Source: Enoplolaimus lenunculus
Lineage: Eukaryota > Nematoda > Enoplea > Enoplida > Thoracostomopsidae
Direction: 5' to 3'
Assembly: GCA_030248215.1 (NCBI GenBank)
Contig: JASANG010001971.1
Location: 1 to 64,000, forward strand
Length of the DNA: 64,000 bases
In this document: positions 12,458 through 25,900 of the stretch, piece by piece
Layout of the letters: each line of letters begins with the position of its first letter
How positions within the stretch are numbered: the stretch's first letter is position 1
Translations under genes and position numbers: made by a program
Notes under the pieces: model-generated
Databases searched by the model: none
What the model was told of the DNA's origin: nothing
The model's input: only the letters and a program-made list of their open reading frames with translations

Positions 12458-12646
12458 GGCCCATGTAAAACCGGGCCAAACAGTGGTATAAGCATATTCC
12501 TAAGCCTATAAGACCTAAACGTAAACGTAAGGATGAGCCTATTACTAAGCATAACCCAAGCCTTAGCAAAAAAGTTAGTCTAAACTTAACTTTACCCTAT
12601 TACAGCCCTGCACGAAAACGTTCCGGCCCTGTTCTATACCTGGGCC
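12458..12646. mobile_element. hAT-like MITE, TTAGGC-filled family
   Basis: Ends are ggcccatgtaaaaccgggcc and ccctgttctatacctgggcc. Flanks gaatggtt and gaatttta match at 5 of 8. It lies 85 bp from the previous copy, in the same orientation. Confidence 0.7.
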
Positions 12647-12698
12647 GAATTTTAAATTCATGCTACTGCGAAAATCTTTTTCATAAAAATACCGCAAT

Positions 12699-13006
12699 CA
12701 GGGTGCAACCGGAATTACAATTTACCGGAACTGGTATTGTAAAAAATTACCGCAAACTGAACCGGAAAATGAAAAACACATGCCATCGAAAAATTCATTT
12801 TAATTTTTTTGTAATATTATCGGTAAAATAATTCAGGTTGGAAATAAGTATTCCCTTTATCTGCTGTATTTTAGATTTTCATAATCCACGGAAGCAAAAT
12901 CTATCTTCGATGGTTTATTTGCGTTGATTGTCAAGGTTTGTATACTATACCAAATTTTAATACAGGGAATTTTAATTCCGGTAAAAACTTACCGGAACCA
13001 GGCCCT
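12699..13006. mobile_element. hAT-like MITE, CAGGGTGYAACCGG family, worn right end
   Basis: It starts cagggtgcaaccggaattac and has the mirrored ccggaaccaggccctg at the right. The interior shares gattttcataatccacggaagc with copies at 43124 and 56131. No matching 8-mers flank it, so an end has changed. Confidence 0.6.
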
Positions 13007-13726
13007 GTAAGTAACGTGACTTTCGTGAACTTCAATCAAGCAACACCGCCTTTACAATGCTGTCGGCTTAAAATTATCCATCAAAATCTGTGCCTTGTTG
13101 AACGGCAAACATACCACATATCACTGGAAACAAACTGATCTATTCAAATTCTGACTTTTATACTGCTCGCAAATGCAACACAGGTTAAGAAATTTAATAT
13201 ACTCATGCCAAAGCAGATTAGCATAAACTCACAAATGTTCGACACCTTCCGCTATGAAAAACCTTCGCGTAGTAGGTAACAAAGTTATTAACAAATAAAA
13301 ATGTGGTGATTAAACAGGAACTGAATGTGCACTGAAAATGCTGGAAAGTCAAATCTGATGCGAAATAAAGAGTGTAACCGAATATCCGTTTCTGGTAAAA
13401 ATTGATGTCCGTTTCTGTTATTGAAAGACTGGAAACTTCGATTAGTTGTAAATGACATAAAAATTGCGCAATATTTTAATATTACGAATATACTGCAATT
13501 TGTTCAATTTGAAATGTCTGGGTGTAACCGGATATCCATTTCCATTAAAAAATAACGCAAATTCTGTTTTTACGCTCAAAATTAGTTGTAAATCACGTCT
13601 CACAATTTTTCATCACATACTGCAACTAGGATGCAATTGGAATTATAAAATACCGGAACTGGAATCGGGAAATAAATATATTTGTTAACGAAAAATTGAT
13701 TTTTTACGCAATTTCATCGCTTTTAA

Positions 13727-13980
13727 CCCCTTCTCACATTGAGCTGCCTATAGGCAATTCAGCGCAGTGTATATACGTTAAATAATATATATCGCACCGT
13801 GTTTAACAATTGCAACACGAATACATAGTACTAAATCACCACAAGACGTGAGAGCCCCCTCGGCCTCGAGCGTCAAGCTCCTATAGCTGAGTGGTGATGG
13901 TATACGCCTCGTCACTGAGTTCGAATCCTAGCATAAAAGTAGGTTTCATGGGAAGTAGAAAATATTCATGTGAGAAAGGG
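13727..13980. mobile_element. piggyBac-like MITE with tRNA-like core, copy in duplication 1
   Basis: It starts after TTAA (13723-13726) with CCCCTTCTCACATTGAG and ends gtgagaaaggg, followed by ttca (TTAA with one change). The middle reads tagctgagtggtga and gttcgaatcc, which fit the A and B boxes of a Pol III promoter, spaced as in a tRNA. Confidence 0.75.
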
Positions 13981-15028
13981 TTCATGGTGCAAACACACCA
14001 TTTAGAATGCCAAAACTTTGAAACAATGCAGTAGCTGGAAACGTATAATAAATTACCGCCTTTTTTTAGAAATTTAAGACAGAATATATGCCAATTTTTT
14101 CCTTAAAATATTAGAAAACACGGTGAATGTTTGCATGCTACAATAACATTTATACTTCAATATTTGTTTTCCGTTTCTATTATTTCGACCATTATTCGTT
14201 TCAGTTATTTTTACTATCCGTCTCTGTTTTATTTTTACTATCAGTTTACACATTGATCGTAGTCCATCCAAAAATCTTACGACAATATTCGTTTGCGTTA
14301 TTCATACTAACTGTTTGCACTTTGGATCTAAAGCAATTAAAGTTTTCAGCAAACGGCACGCGTTTGACCAAATTTTGTGGCAACCGAAAAATTGTACATA
14401 AAATACAGAATGCAATAATGAAAACTTAAAAAATTACGACACTGCCGTGATACCTAAAAATAAAATCACTAGAATTTCGCGGACTTCTAAAACGGGAAGG
14501 TACCAAGTTTCTTAAATAAAAGTATATCACAACACGAGATGCACAACATAAAAATATTAAAAGCGGTGTTCACGTCATAACTGGGGCAACATGAATACGT
14601 TTTGTCTCTATTACAATAGCGGGTAGTAATTTGTATACAAGTCAATACGCTTTAAATCAAAATAATTTGAGTTGTCTGCTATCTTGATGTTATATTCACT
14701 GTTTGTTCGGCAATATCATGATATTCGAAATATTATCTGTCATCAGTATTATACGACATGTTTGAAACTGCCTGATATTGTGGTAGGCTATCCTCAATGC
14801 CATGTATGATGTCATGAAATGTACTAAATGTAAAATTTCAATTATTTTTTAAGTCAACGTTATGTGAAATTAACGTCTTGTCGTCATACCTGCTATTTAA
14901 ATAATAACATTTTGTGTCGAAGACGAATAAACTTGCAGAAAACATGCTCCGGGCTGCCCCAGTTATAACGTGAACGTCGAAGTAATATGGCAAGTTTTTA
15001 ATCGCAAAATAACAATATGTTAGGATCT

Positions 15029-17944
15029 TTACAACGGAGAACCCCTCGAGCTGAGTTCTGATAAATTGGACACCGTCCCCAGCCTTTGTTGTTGTTTCGC
15101 AAACCACGTTTTGTATTTCTTATCTGCCTTTTCCAGCATAAGTTCCATGTGTTGGAGCAACTGAAGTTAAAATTTTGACAATAATATTTTTCGAGCAAAC
15201 ATCGGACTATACTTTGTCCACGCGAGAAAAAACAATTCTTAAGTGCGATTATCCCATGAGTTCCCGATCACAACCGTTTTTGTTTACGCCGTAGAAAACA
15301 AATATATATATTATATGTTGTTACTTAACTTGCTTTTAAGTTTAACAAATTAGTGCGATTATAATGACCACATAAAATCATTACAAGATCGCATTTCTTA
15401 AATGTTTTCAAAATTCCTCGCTTAATATTAAACTTACCTACACAGTACTATTACTTTTAAGACACAGGGAGTTCATCCTAAGCGTAAGAATAATAAAAAA
15501 CAGTAAAAACCTACATTCGGTCCTTCAAAGTTGCAGGATTCCAGTTTACTTTGAGCAGTACGTAGTCGTTTGTGTCGAAATGCGTCCAAGGCGCTATGAA
15601 CACGCGTTACCCAAAATAGTGGATAGTAAAATTGCATGATGAAAAATTAACCAAGTAACCACATAAAGATACTGTCAACTATGTCACTGTTAATAAGGTA
15701 CCATGCCTTAGAATGGTACTATACTTTTGGCCATTGCAATGCGGCACCATACGATAACTAACTTGAATATGTCTCATGACACAGCATACCAATTTGTAAA
15801 CAAATTTTTTTGACTTGCGGCGCCGTACGACAAGCGTAGCGTCACCCTTAAACCACTGCGTAGGAAGGTCGGATTCGAGATGCTCACCTATATTGAAACC
15901 ATACAACCCAATATATTACCTTTGCTTCCAAAGTTGGACTATTCACCGGAAAACAGCACCAAAAATGTCTTAGCAATACTGACAACGCAGCATACATATC
16001 TGCAAAATCGTCCAGCACTTGCTTTGAGAATACTTCTGAAAAACCAAACCAACATTGTACAGTCCCCGTGAGAATTGCTCGAAATATTTTTCATGCACCC
16101 TAAAATTTTTCCTGACACATTTCCAAGAGATATTTTTGACTCAACAACTGGATTTCTATACGCATCAAGACTTTGAAACCAAAATTTTGTTTTTAATGAC
16201 ATCCAAAGTCGTATCCCGCAAAAGCGAGCCTTCATCAAAACCACGTCAACATTAATACTGTTGTTCACATAGCTATAACTTCTGGTTCTGTTACCGGCAT
16301 AAATAACGCAACCAATTAAGCTATACCAAATAGTTTTCGTTGTTTTCCCTAAAAGTACTCCAAATTCCTTGGCTTCCTAGAAGCGCCGGGATCCTGTATT
16401 ACTAAACTAGTAACAACTTTACTATTAACCTAAAACTATATTACCACTAAAAATCTAACTACCAAAGTGATAACAGTGCCATCCGCTTCTTTTATGTACA
16501 TAATTTAACAACGATATATGACCGATACTCTTTAATTTATGCGATTCGTCGAGTGAATGAAATGTTTTTAATAATCGTTTGGCCGTTAAAAATAAAATTT
16601 TTAAAGTTTTGGTTTTATTGCGTACAACTGTTTACTAAAAGAGCACACTTAGGGGTCCAGCATCATGCGCCAAAGCCCGTCACCATTTTACGTTAATTGC
16701 ACCATGCTTTATTAAACAAAACAAGCCGTAGCGCCATCATTAGTTAGTATGGTATCACGTTCTACGCAGCTTTCTGAGGATAAGGATAAAGAACACAACT
16801 GTCGCCATATTACTTATTCAAACTAAAAACCACCAGCTCTTACCATTGAGACTACTGCTTCGCTGCATGAGACAACCACCGGGTGATGCGTCTATGAGTG
16901 CTGAATATGCTACATCGGACGTGATTGGCTAGAACAAAAAACCATCTTCAATTTGATAAAACAAAATTTACCAAAAAAATTCAATATTTAACTTGGAGCT
17001 CTCAGTGCTGCTAGCCCCACTGATGTTCTGTTTTGACACAGATATAGTGATAAAAACGGGATATGGAAAGCCCGTCCCCACCATGTTATCTTCGCCACTT
17101 TCGCAAGGTGGGGCAAAACTTCTCAAAACCATAAACAACTGAATGCATCTTATCCGTTTCACACGACTAAAATAAGGCTGTGGTATTCACGAAACAATGC
17201 AATACGTTACAGCGGTTAGTGGGAGCAAAGTCACATTTAGGGTTAGCCTTCGCTAAGCCTAGAATCTACCAAATTTTGAAGAACAGGCTCCAATCTTAAA
17301 CGAACAAAAGCAACTCCTATGTTCCATGCTTGTCTTAGTCAGAACGTTTTCAACGCCGTTCATCTTTAACTATATAACATACACGTTACGGTTGCAACAT
17401 TAAACTTTTTAAACCAAGCACTTGAACGGTACAAACACTGATCCCAAACACACGAAAAATTGTAGCGAAAAACTCAAATCATAGCATTCCAATCTTACTA
17501 CAGCGTTTCTATCTATTATTTTCCCCGTCCCGCATTGGATAATATTTTATAAAGTTGTTAACGTTTTATATTTTATACTATTCAAAAGTAAAAAGTCAGT
17601 TTTAAACAGTAAAGCGCTCTAATGTTATCCAATAATTTTCCACTTACATTATGGTTTTTCCTGGGCTTGGCAAGAACGCTTAAAAACATGGATTTCGTTA
17701 GCTGGGACAATTCGTGGCAAGCCGCAGATGACGTTTGTGGCATTGAAATCACAGCAGAACCATCACTGAAATCACCATGAGACGTGCTGGCATTATCCGT
17801 ATGGCGATAATTCTGCTTTGTTGCAAATTGTTGTGCAGAATTTTTTAAAGATCGTTGGTACGAGTTTGAAGCTAATGTCAATGCAGTATCACGATGAGAG
17901 TCTTCGGATATAAGATCTTCCGCTTCAACTGTATGAAGTTTAGT
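15029..17944 (-). CDS. GTF2H1: TFIIH subunit p62 C-terminal exons, copy 1 (partial)
   Basis: Exons: 17944-17648, 16928-16844, 16035-15920, a last exon 15160-15029 with stop, and probably one near 15600-15525. p62 is a core TFIIH subunit acting in Pol II initiation and nucleotide excision repair. The third exon carries LLRHFWCCFPVNSP, almost the vertebrate p62 motif LLRHFWSCFPVNTP. The second carries ASPGGCLMQ (vertebrate LSPGGALMQ). The last (LLQHMELMLEKADKKY) matches the p62 C-terminal helix. The first (VEAEDL..TALTL) aligns more loosely. Exons one to three join in phase. The next joint is unclear: donor GTAATA at 15919 fits the family length, while GTGAGC at 15888 would give the phase needed by the exon starting near 15600. 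No N-terminal p62 exons are visible before SFXN5, so this copy is a gene fragment or part of a duplicated assembly piece. Confidence 0.8.
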
Positions 17945-18141
17945 CTGAAAGAAGATAAACAAACGACATAATTGTTATAAACAACACAACAAAAACAACA
18001 GATGGGATACTGACCCAAAATACCTGAATTTCAATTACAAAACACAGACGACTTTTCTTACTAAAGTTGTAGTCTGGCAAACACTGACGTGAATTTTCCG
18101 TAATCGTCCTGAACAGTAATGAAATTCAAATAGAAACCAAA

Positions 18142-19968
18142 GCAATTTTAGTAACCGGTATCAACGAGTCAAATGTACAGACTGCTGGTAAAATTTACAA
18201 TATGGTGTGTTTCGCTGTGTTGGTTCAGATTGACAAACAACCGCTGTATGACCAGGCCTGTGACAGACAAAATTGACATATAAATTGGCTATCGATAGTA
18301 AACGCTGTCGCCCGCATTGAAAATGAGTTAGGCTTCTATTGCATTCACTGTTGCTGTTGGTGCTGGTTCGGCGAATGTTTAGAAGTGCTTGGTCGTTTTA
18401 GGAATAACTGGAGTTTGCAGATTGTCCACGATTGGCTTGGACAGAGTTCACTTCGTAGTTTGCGTGTAATTGATCAATTCGTTTTAAAAGCTGTTCAACC
18501 AAGCCCAGTGTTTGATTGGTTTTTGTAACCAAGTTACAAGTACTTGCTTCGTGCGTACTTGTTGAAGTCGTAGCAGCCACGATGGCAGTAACGCCAAAAT
18601 CACGCTCAGAGTTCACAGTTTTGTTTCTATTCGGTCAGCGGCTAGAATCGCTTATTACTACCGCAAACTTATGAACATCGTTTTCGAGAAATTTCGACAA
18701 GTGATACTTTCCAAATTGCGGTAAAATTACAAACAAATTCAATGAGTAGCACGACGTGAATACCAAAAATATGACATTTTTCTGCCGAATATTGCGGGAA
18801 CCTCTGACAAAATTTCTACTGGAGCTGGACGTCGATTTTCTGCTGGCACCGCAAGCAAGCCTCCGGTGGCGTCTTGCTGTTCAGTTGTACGATACCCACT
18901 CATTACCAGATTTGAACTAACATAAAATTTACTCAATCTTTCAAATTATACGACACTGCAAGCTGCTAAAGCAATCCTTCGCGTACAAAACAGGTTTCGA
19001 ACAAAACCGAAGGCACCCGTTTCACCATACGGTATCGTACGTGAGCAATCCGCGTACGATACCACAGTATGTCGGACGGCGCCGGACGTCGTTAAAAGTA
19101 TACCACCTTCCTAAGTGTTAAGATTTACCCCTAAACTTAAATACCAATTAATTGTGGTTCTGCTATATATATGACCTGTCCTGTGTTAATTATTATAGAG
19201 GTCTGCTCACGAAGCTTAAACATAACATAAGCCTCCAGTATTTCTAAGAATCCCAATGAGCCTTTCAGACCCGTATAATTAACATTGACCCACGACCTAA
19301 CCTTGAATCAGAATTAACGTCGTCATACTTCCTATATTCAGCCTCCCACAATGCAAAAATTCTAACTAAGATTGCTTGCATAAATCGGCATACAACACTA
19401 GTGAAAAGTTGGACAAATGCATAGCTGGCTAGGCGTGCCGAGATACAGCTGTAATGTGTTTCGTTATCATCCTTTTATACGTCAAACATTGCGCTGACCT
19501 CTGATGTTATTAAGTCCAAGGCTAACCGAATCAGAAGCTAACCGCCCACCAGCTATACACAGCCAAAAGCTGACACTGGAAGACATATAAATTACTGCAA
19601 ATCACAATACCAAACAAAGCAATACAAAGTCTATGAGTGGTGACTATTTCATCCAGAGGGTATCGGGCTCACTACTCGGTTCTGGATCATTTATTTATCA
19701 ATCCAGCTACATTCGACCAAACGCCTTTAACTTGTCAGCCATTTTCTATGGTTTAAGTTCCTTATTTTACGAATATATATACTTTTAGTAACAAGAGTAT
19801 GCTGCTACGAATATATAGCATTATACATTGAACAAAATTCTGCACTAGACTTAATCTGATATCAGAAACAATACGCATAGAAATATAATTATACTACTGT
19901 CACGGTCCTGGTCTATACATTGGTCTATAATGCTATAATGTTGTTTTAATACTAATTTGATACGTTTG
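18142..19968. other. Between the p62 exons and SFXN5: possible small minus-strand exons
   Basis: Two minus-strand open stretches look coding-like: 18903-18739, starting ATG with MSGYRTTEQQDATGG and a Pro-rich ENRRPAPVEILSE, and about 18616-18398, with LVEQLLKRIDQLHANYE, a likely helix, and a stop at 18398. A clean splice joint between them was not found. A weak likeness to the UPF0449 (C19orf25) family is possible but unproven. A GC-rich hairpin element lies at 19018-19115. AATAAA on the minus strand at 19695-19690 may end the SFXN5 transcript. Confidence 0.3.
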
Positions 19969-22900
19969 CTATAAACCTTTGTTATACAATAAAATATCCT
20001 CTTCAGTTTTCTTTTGAAGCTCTGGTTCCAAATCGATCCGTGATATCTATAAAAATACAAACACATTCAGTTCCAGTCCCACATAACCGCAGCTAAATTC
20101 TCGTGATGGCTTCTATATTACACTACATTTGCCTTCAAAACCTTAGCATTACCGGATGGAACCATATTGACCGCTTTCCAGGTAATTCGGTTTCTCGGCG
20201 TACGCGTCTGTCGCACCAGCCTTACTAAATCACAGAACATTATTCAATCGAAAACGACTTAATAGCTGTGTAGCTCAGTGGTTTCGAACAGCGTATCAGT
20301 AACCTAATGTGAGTTTAATCCCGCCGTAATAGAAAAATGTTGCTGTGAATGGTGTTAATGTGAAGTTGCATTGGCGTTGAAATACAGGTTCATGCACGGA
20401 TCAGGGGCGGACCATTCAGCGGGACTGCAATAGATTAGGCTTAAGTTTTGGACTATTTTTGCTTCGGCTTTGGTATAGGCTTATCCTTGCGCTTCGGCTT
20501 TACTATTGTTACGGCCCTATTGTATTCTAGCCGAAATACATAAAGCTGCAAACACCACATTTTGTGACCAAAGATACATGCAACTGAACACTGTATTTTT
20601 TCTTATAAAACAACTAAATCGATTTGTTCTAATCATAGTCTTAAAGCAAACTACTTTCTACCATAAAGTGACCTAAGAAACGATAGGTATGTCATATCTA
20701 CCACGTTTTAACGGATTAAAAGTATTTTCCAGGAGTTTACCACCGATTATTACGAGGCCCCAGCGACTCAGCCATTATTTGTTCAAATTTCTAATCTACA
20801 CATCACGCACATACTTTAGACTCTTGCGGAAACAAAGCAATGGCAATAGGCAACGCAATTGCAAATGTTGTAGTGCAAACAACAGCATTAATCAGTAAAT
20901 GAAGATATGCGCGACGTTGTAGAAATTTTGTCCTAAAACACTCATTCTTATAAAAAAATCAAAATGATACTTAAAACGCTTACTAATCAAAAACTTTAAA
21001 ATTGTCTTTTAAACCACATGAAGCCCTCGTTTGGAGTTGATATTAACGCAGTTTTGTGTAATGGAATAATTTCTAGTTTCATTTCTTTCTGAATATTGGA
21101 ATTAATATTATTTAAATTTCACTTAATAGTAGAAACGTACTTTTCGAGTGCTGACATTACAATGGGAGGAACCAAAAAGATTGGAGTTGGAAGAAATGCT
21201 CTTGTGATGGACGTGTCACGTACAGCCTAAAATATTAATATTATAAATATAGTCCATGTTAATTATAAGCGCCTGCATGCTAAGCCTACGCCTAAGTATA
21301 AACCTAAGCATAAGCCTAAATATATGTTTAGTCTCAAATATACCAATTTCTAAGTCTACCTGCTTACCTGTCTTTCAACGGCAGGTTTGTACAATAACCA
21401 TGGGCCGCATATATGATGCGAGTGGCGTCCAATTTAAAAATTACGGTTCAATACTAAATTAAAACACGGCGGTAGAACACACAGCTCAGCTATAACAGCG
21501 TGCAATTTCTCACTAAGCCGTACATCGCCACGTCGACGGCAGCTTAAACCGATTTGCAAACTAAACCTTTTACTTGCGATGCCGGACAATAAGCATAGAG
21601 CCACCCTCAAAATCAATATATAAATATTGTCCCAACACACTCACCCTAAATGCAGCTATATTCGATGTGCCTACCACAGTTCCGTTCCTATCATAGACTT
21701 CAATACCTTCACCAACTTCATGTACACGCATCAACAATGCATTACATGTACTCGCCATACCTGCAATAAAGCAGCTCGTATAGCACCTATCACCAGTTAG
21801 TAACAGGTTTTCAAACAAGCGAACCACACAGCTGTGTATCTGAAACCCGCACAGACAAAAGTCAAATCAAATTTGAAAAATATGTCTAATTTTGAAGATT
21901 ATCGCTCGCAAGCTCAAAATTTAGAACACTTATCACAGCGAACTGGTGATGGATGCTGCACACATTTCAAGAATACTGGCACAGATTTCTGTTATAAGGT
22001 AAAATGCTCCTAGCTATCCTGGTTTTTAATTTACGATCGCAAGACTGAGTGTATTTTCACACACAAAACCTAAGCTCCGGTCTAAGCCGAAAGTTTAGCT
22101 TAATAGTAAGCTGCTCAAAAACATACGAAAAGACAATTTGTTTTTGAAAAAGTAATGAAATTTAAAAATTGATAACAAAAAATTTAAAACTTCTTACAAA
22201 CGGCAGGCAGGGGCACAAACCGTTTGACAAACGCTTTTGTCGCCGCTGGCATTTTTTCCGATTTCTTCAGTAAAAGATTGAGACCAACCTAAAACAAAGA
22301 GTGTAAACTAACATTAATTGCAGCTGTCGCCGCTGGCATTTTTTCCGATTTCTTCAGTAAAAGATTGAGACCAACCTAAAACAAAGAGTGTAAACTAACA
22401 TTAATTGCAGCAGTCATTAAGATAACAGTTTGCTATATTTATTCTGCGTTAATTTCACTTGCTACAAAACCTTGCATTGCTTCATCATCGAAAATTCTAC
22501 TTTAAACGTTGTCTCACGGAAAATATTCCGCCTACTTTTTGAAAACGACCACGAGTTAGCCCAGTGCTATAACAAATTTTGCGGAACATCAATAAAATAA
22601 TTGACGCCGTATAAAGTTTATTTTTATTATCCAGCGATTCGCAGGTTAACAAAATTTGTCATTGTATGGACACAGCTTTTAAGCTAATAACACGACTGTA
22701 TGCTTACCGCAATGCCTACAGCCGTAGTTACAGCACCAATGTACCCCTGGATGAACTTCGATGTTGGCGTTTGCTAAAAATTATGCTTATAAAAATAAGG
22801 AATGAAAAATATACGAATATTGCATATTCTAATGTGTACTTGGTTACTTTTCCCGAGATAACGACTGAATTAAGGCTAAAGATTAGGCTTAAGGCTTATT

Positions 22901-25900
22901 AAAATAATAATTACGCAGTAGTATGGAGAAGGCAACGTCTGACTTTTATCAAATTGACATTAGTGTAGGTAGAAAAACAGTACCCAATGGTAGCTAATGG
23001 ACGGTAAAATCGCAGCATTATTTTAATGTTACAAAAACAATTCTAAACATTAGATCATAGAGGCAGACGGAAATTTCAAACTTCTATCCGATAATCCACA
23101 AACCAATACAACTTGCTTACAAAAGCCGAATGTAAAATACACTCTTCCGCCGTTTTAACCATGAGGCCACACATTTTGTCGCTGCATAAAAGATAACTTG
23201 CATACTTTCGACGCATTTCGATTCGCATAATTCACACACGCGTTATGCGACTGATTTAACCACTGCCAAAACACACTTGACGCAATTGAAGGATTCGGCA
23301 ACAGCAAGCCAACAACCTATAGCCAAATTAATAACATTAATTAACAGTTAACAAAATTAATATTGCGCAGAGCTGCGTTATGCTTTTCTGCGATAATCAT
23401 TCGACGCCATTTGACAAAATACGTGTCCGTAGCACAATCATATTTGATTTTTTATCAGAAAATGATATTTGGAACTAAGTTCGAGGTATTTACGCACATA
23501 ATATTACCTAATTATTAAAATATTTCCTACGAACATCCGATAACACTGATGATAGTAGTACTGATTGGTCAGTTTTAAAACAGCATTCTGTAGCGTCAAT
23601 ACATTAAAAGAAAATACAGAATCGCTAATGACGTTTAAAAAATAACGTTAACGTTAGCACAACAACAAGTAGACAAAAGAGATGTCATACAGGCGAAAAA
23701 AAGCGAACCAACAAAAATCATAAAATCATAGTTTAAGTGAGCAAACTGTAAAACACGAGGTTAAGATAATGTTCAAAAATTACGTACCTGCATGCATATA
23801 TAAATAGATTACAAAAGAAACGCATCATTCACTTTCTTGGTTGTCCTATCAACTACAATGTGATAATATTCAACAACCATTTTGAAACTATATCAAAACT
23901 TGAAAATTTTCACAATAAATTCAGTCTACATAAGAATATAAACTCCAAATTGAGATTAAACTTTAAATAGTGATCGTGGCATTATCCCCGTTTTCCCATT
24001 TTGTGGAGGCTTCCGGTACGGATGCTGCGGATGTCCGCATCCGCAAAAATTAAATGCGGATCGTACATTGGTATTAGCATTTGTTTTTACGGAAGTACAT
24101 ATTTACTAAACTTTGCAATTTTCTGAAACTAACCCTTTTACACACAAATATTTCCAACTTTATCCAAGATATAGTTTTAAGCTAGGACTCCATTAGTCTC
24201 AGGGGTGAAAGTCGTTTACCATCAACGCTCAGTTGTGTATGAATTTAACGTTCAAGGCACATGGGGCTGTCATGTCTTGCAATTATTAAACACTGGCTTC
24301 TAATGTTTTGCTATTAAACTATTCCTATTTAGTTGCTCACATGTATGTACTTTATGAGCAAAAGTTTAGTGTGCGATCCCTTTAGCCCCAAATGATGGGT
24401 TTCAAGGATACGGGACATGGACTTAGTCATTATGCATCCTATCAGCATTCTACTCGCCTTCACCCGTGAAAACGCCAGTTTAGTGGCTAAACCTTTTCCA
24501 ATATATTTTAAAAAAATTTACACAATGCAAAAACATATATAACAGTGTTAAAGCTTGCAGACCAGCAGCTGCGAATTATACTGACTACTAATACTCTTCA
24601 TAAAAAGTTCAAACACCTTTTTGCCAGTGCTTTAAAACATGTGAATTTACGACGACAAAGTGAAACTCTGGGAAACAATAATTTGAGAAGCATCCGCTGA
24701 TGTTACATCCGAAATTCCGCACCCGAAATTTTAAAACATCAGTAACCGTAACATCGCTAATTTGCGTCATGCCGCCCAGTAGAACCTGTGCGACAACTTG
24801 TGACAACCGAAAAGTAGGGTCGCGACTTTCACAGGTTCAACCTGGTGGCATTTTTGTACGTCATAAATGTTAGCGCCAGCTGTCCATAGACAAAATTTAT
24901 TCTGGGAAAAAAGTGTTTGCGGCACTTTGTACACCGAAGGCCCCCGCTGAACTATTGTTCCAGAGAGAGACTGTACTCGAGTTCAAAATTTCAAAGCACA
25001 GCCATACCGCTTCAATGCAACAAACCTTTGCCCAGCAGTGCTGACTCTTGCAAATGCAGGCCGTTGGTATGCCGAACCCTTGGCCCAAGGGAGTCTCCGA
25101 GTGGGTTCAGGGAGCGATACTCCTTTGGAAATTTTGTAAAACGTCGTAATTACTTTTTGAGTTTGCAACACAACGATCCATTTTATACCACTGTCCAAAA
25201 ACCTGGCCATGCCCATGCTTTGTCACACTACAGCGCCCAAAAAATAAATTAGATACAACGTCCAAACTGTGCCCCACGTGAAGCACCGTAACACTTCACC
25301 AAAAATCCGCCGCACACCGAAAACTAAACAGGTAGGTAAGTTAAACTACAACAGCATATTAATCAATTAAAATTTGACAAAAATATGCTTACTAAGGGCG
25401 ACCCAAAAGGCACGTATCCTGCAAAAACGGTATCACACAGAATTTTGAGCAAGTATACATCCAAAACGTTACTGTTAAAAGTTTAAACGCATTAATACTT
25501 AAAGCTGCAGATTACGCTGTGTTCAAAACTACGTCCTATCTAAAGCCAGAGCTCGTTCAAAAACGGTTAACTCAAGTAGGCAGGCATATTGGATAAATCG
25601 CAGCAGTAGTACACATAAAACCGATAATATGTTTACAACAGGTATATAAACCCCGATGTTATATACCTCCTGTATGGATCGCGTAATGTAAGTAAGCCGT
25701 AGGAAATAGCGCGTTGCATAGCCAAAAACATTAATATTGGAAGGTCATAAAAAGACTAAGCACTCTCGCAATATATAATTTTGAAAACTAAAGCGATTAT
25801 ACTAATCAGATCTACTACATAACTCAATGTGGGTTTAATTCGAATTTCAGAATAAGTTGGGATCAAGAGCAAGACCTATATCGTAATTTCTCTTACAAAC

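Larger units (their letters stand above)
7764..15028. other. Intergenic stretch, no gene seen
   Basis: Neither strand gives exons that I can join or recognise. The stretch holds hAT-like and piggyBac-like MITEs (listed separately), an AT microsatellite at 9330-9395, a diverged direct repeat at 10003-10421 and unique AT-rich DNA. The promoter of the DM13-protein gene should lie just right of 7763. From 13522 on, the sequence is the first copy of the large duplication. Confidence 0.6.
13522..18141. repeat. Large duplication, copy 1 (partner 59382-64000)
   Basis: This stretch recurs at 59382-64000 with an offset of 45860 (45859 beyond about 16975). I counted about 23 differences, one a single-base gap in an A-run, in 4.6 kb: roughly 99.5% identity. 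The left edge falls on the inverted-repeat end of a MITE (gtgtaaccggatatcc). The right edge of this copy cannot be set because the partner runs out of the window. Confidence 0.95.

Noticed and set aside
13870-13945. Functional tRNA gene
   Set aside because: A and B boxes are present but the anticodon arm and acceptor stem do not pair, and the same sequence recurs inside a TTAA-bounded element.
15939-16268. 109-codon minus-strand frame over the p62 exon
   Set aside because: The p62 motif LLRHFWCCFPVN is read in a different minus frame; this one is a shadow.
24917-25252. 111-codon plus-strand open frame
   Set aside because: Lies in SFXN5 intron 5, has no recognisable motif and no matching splice context.
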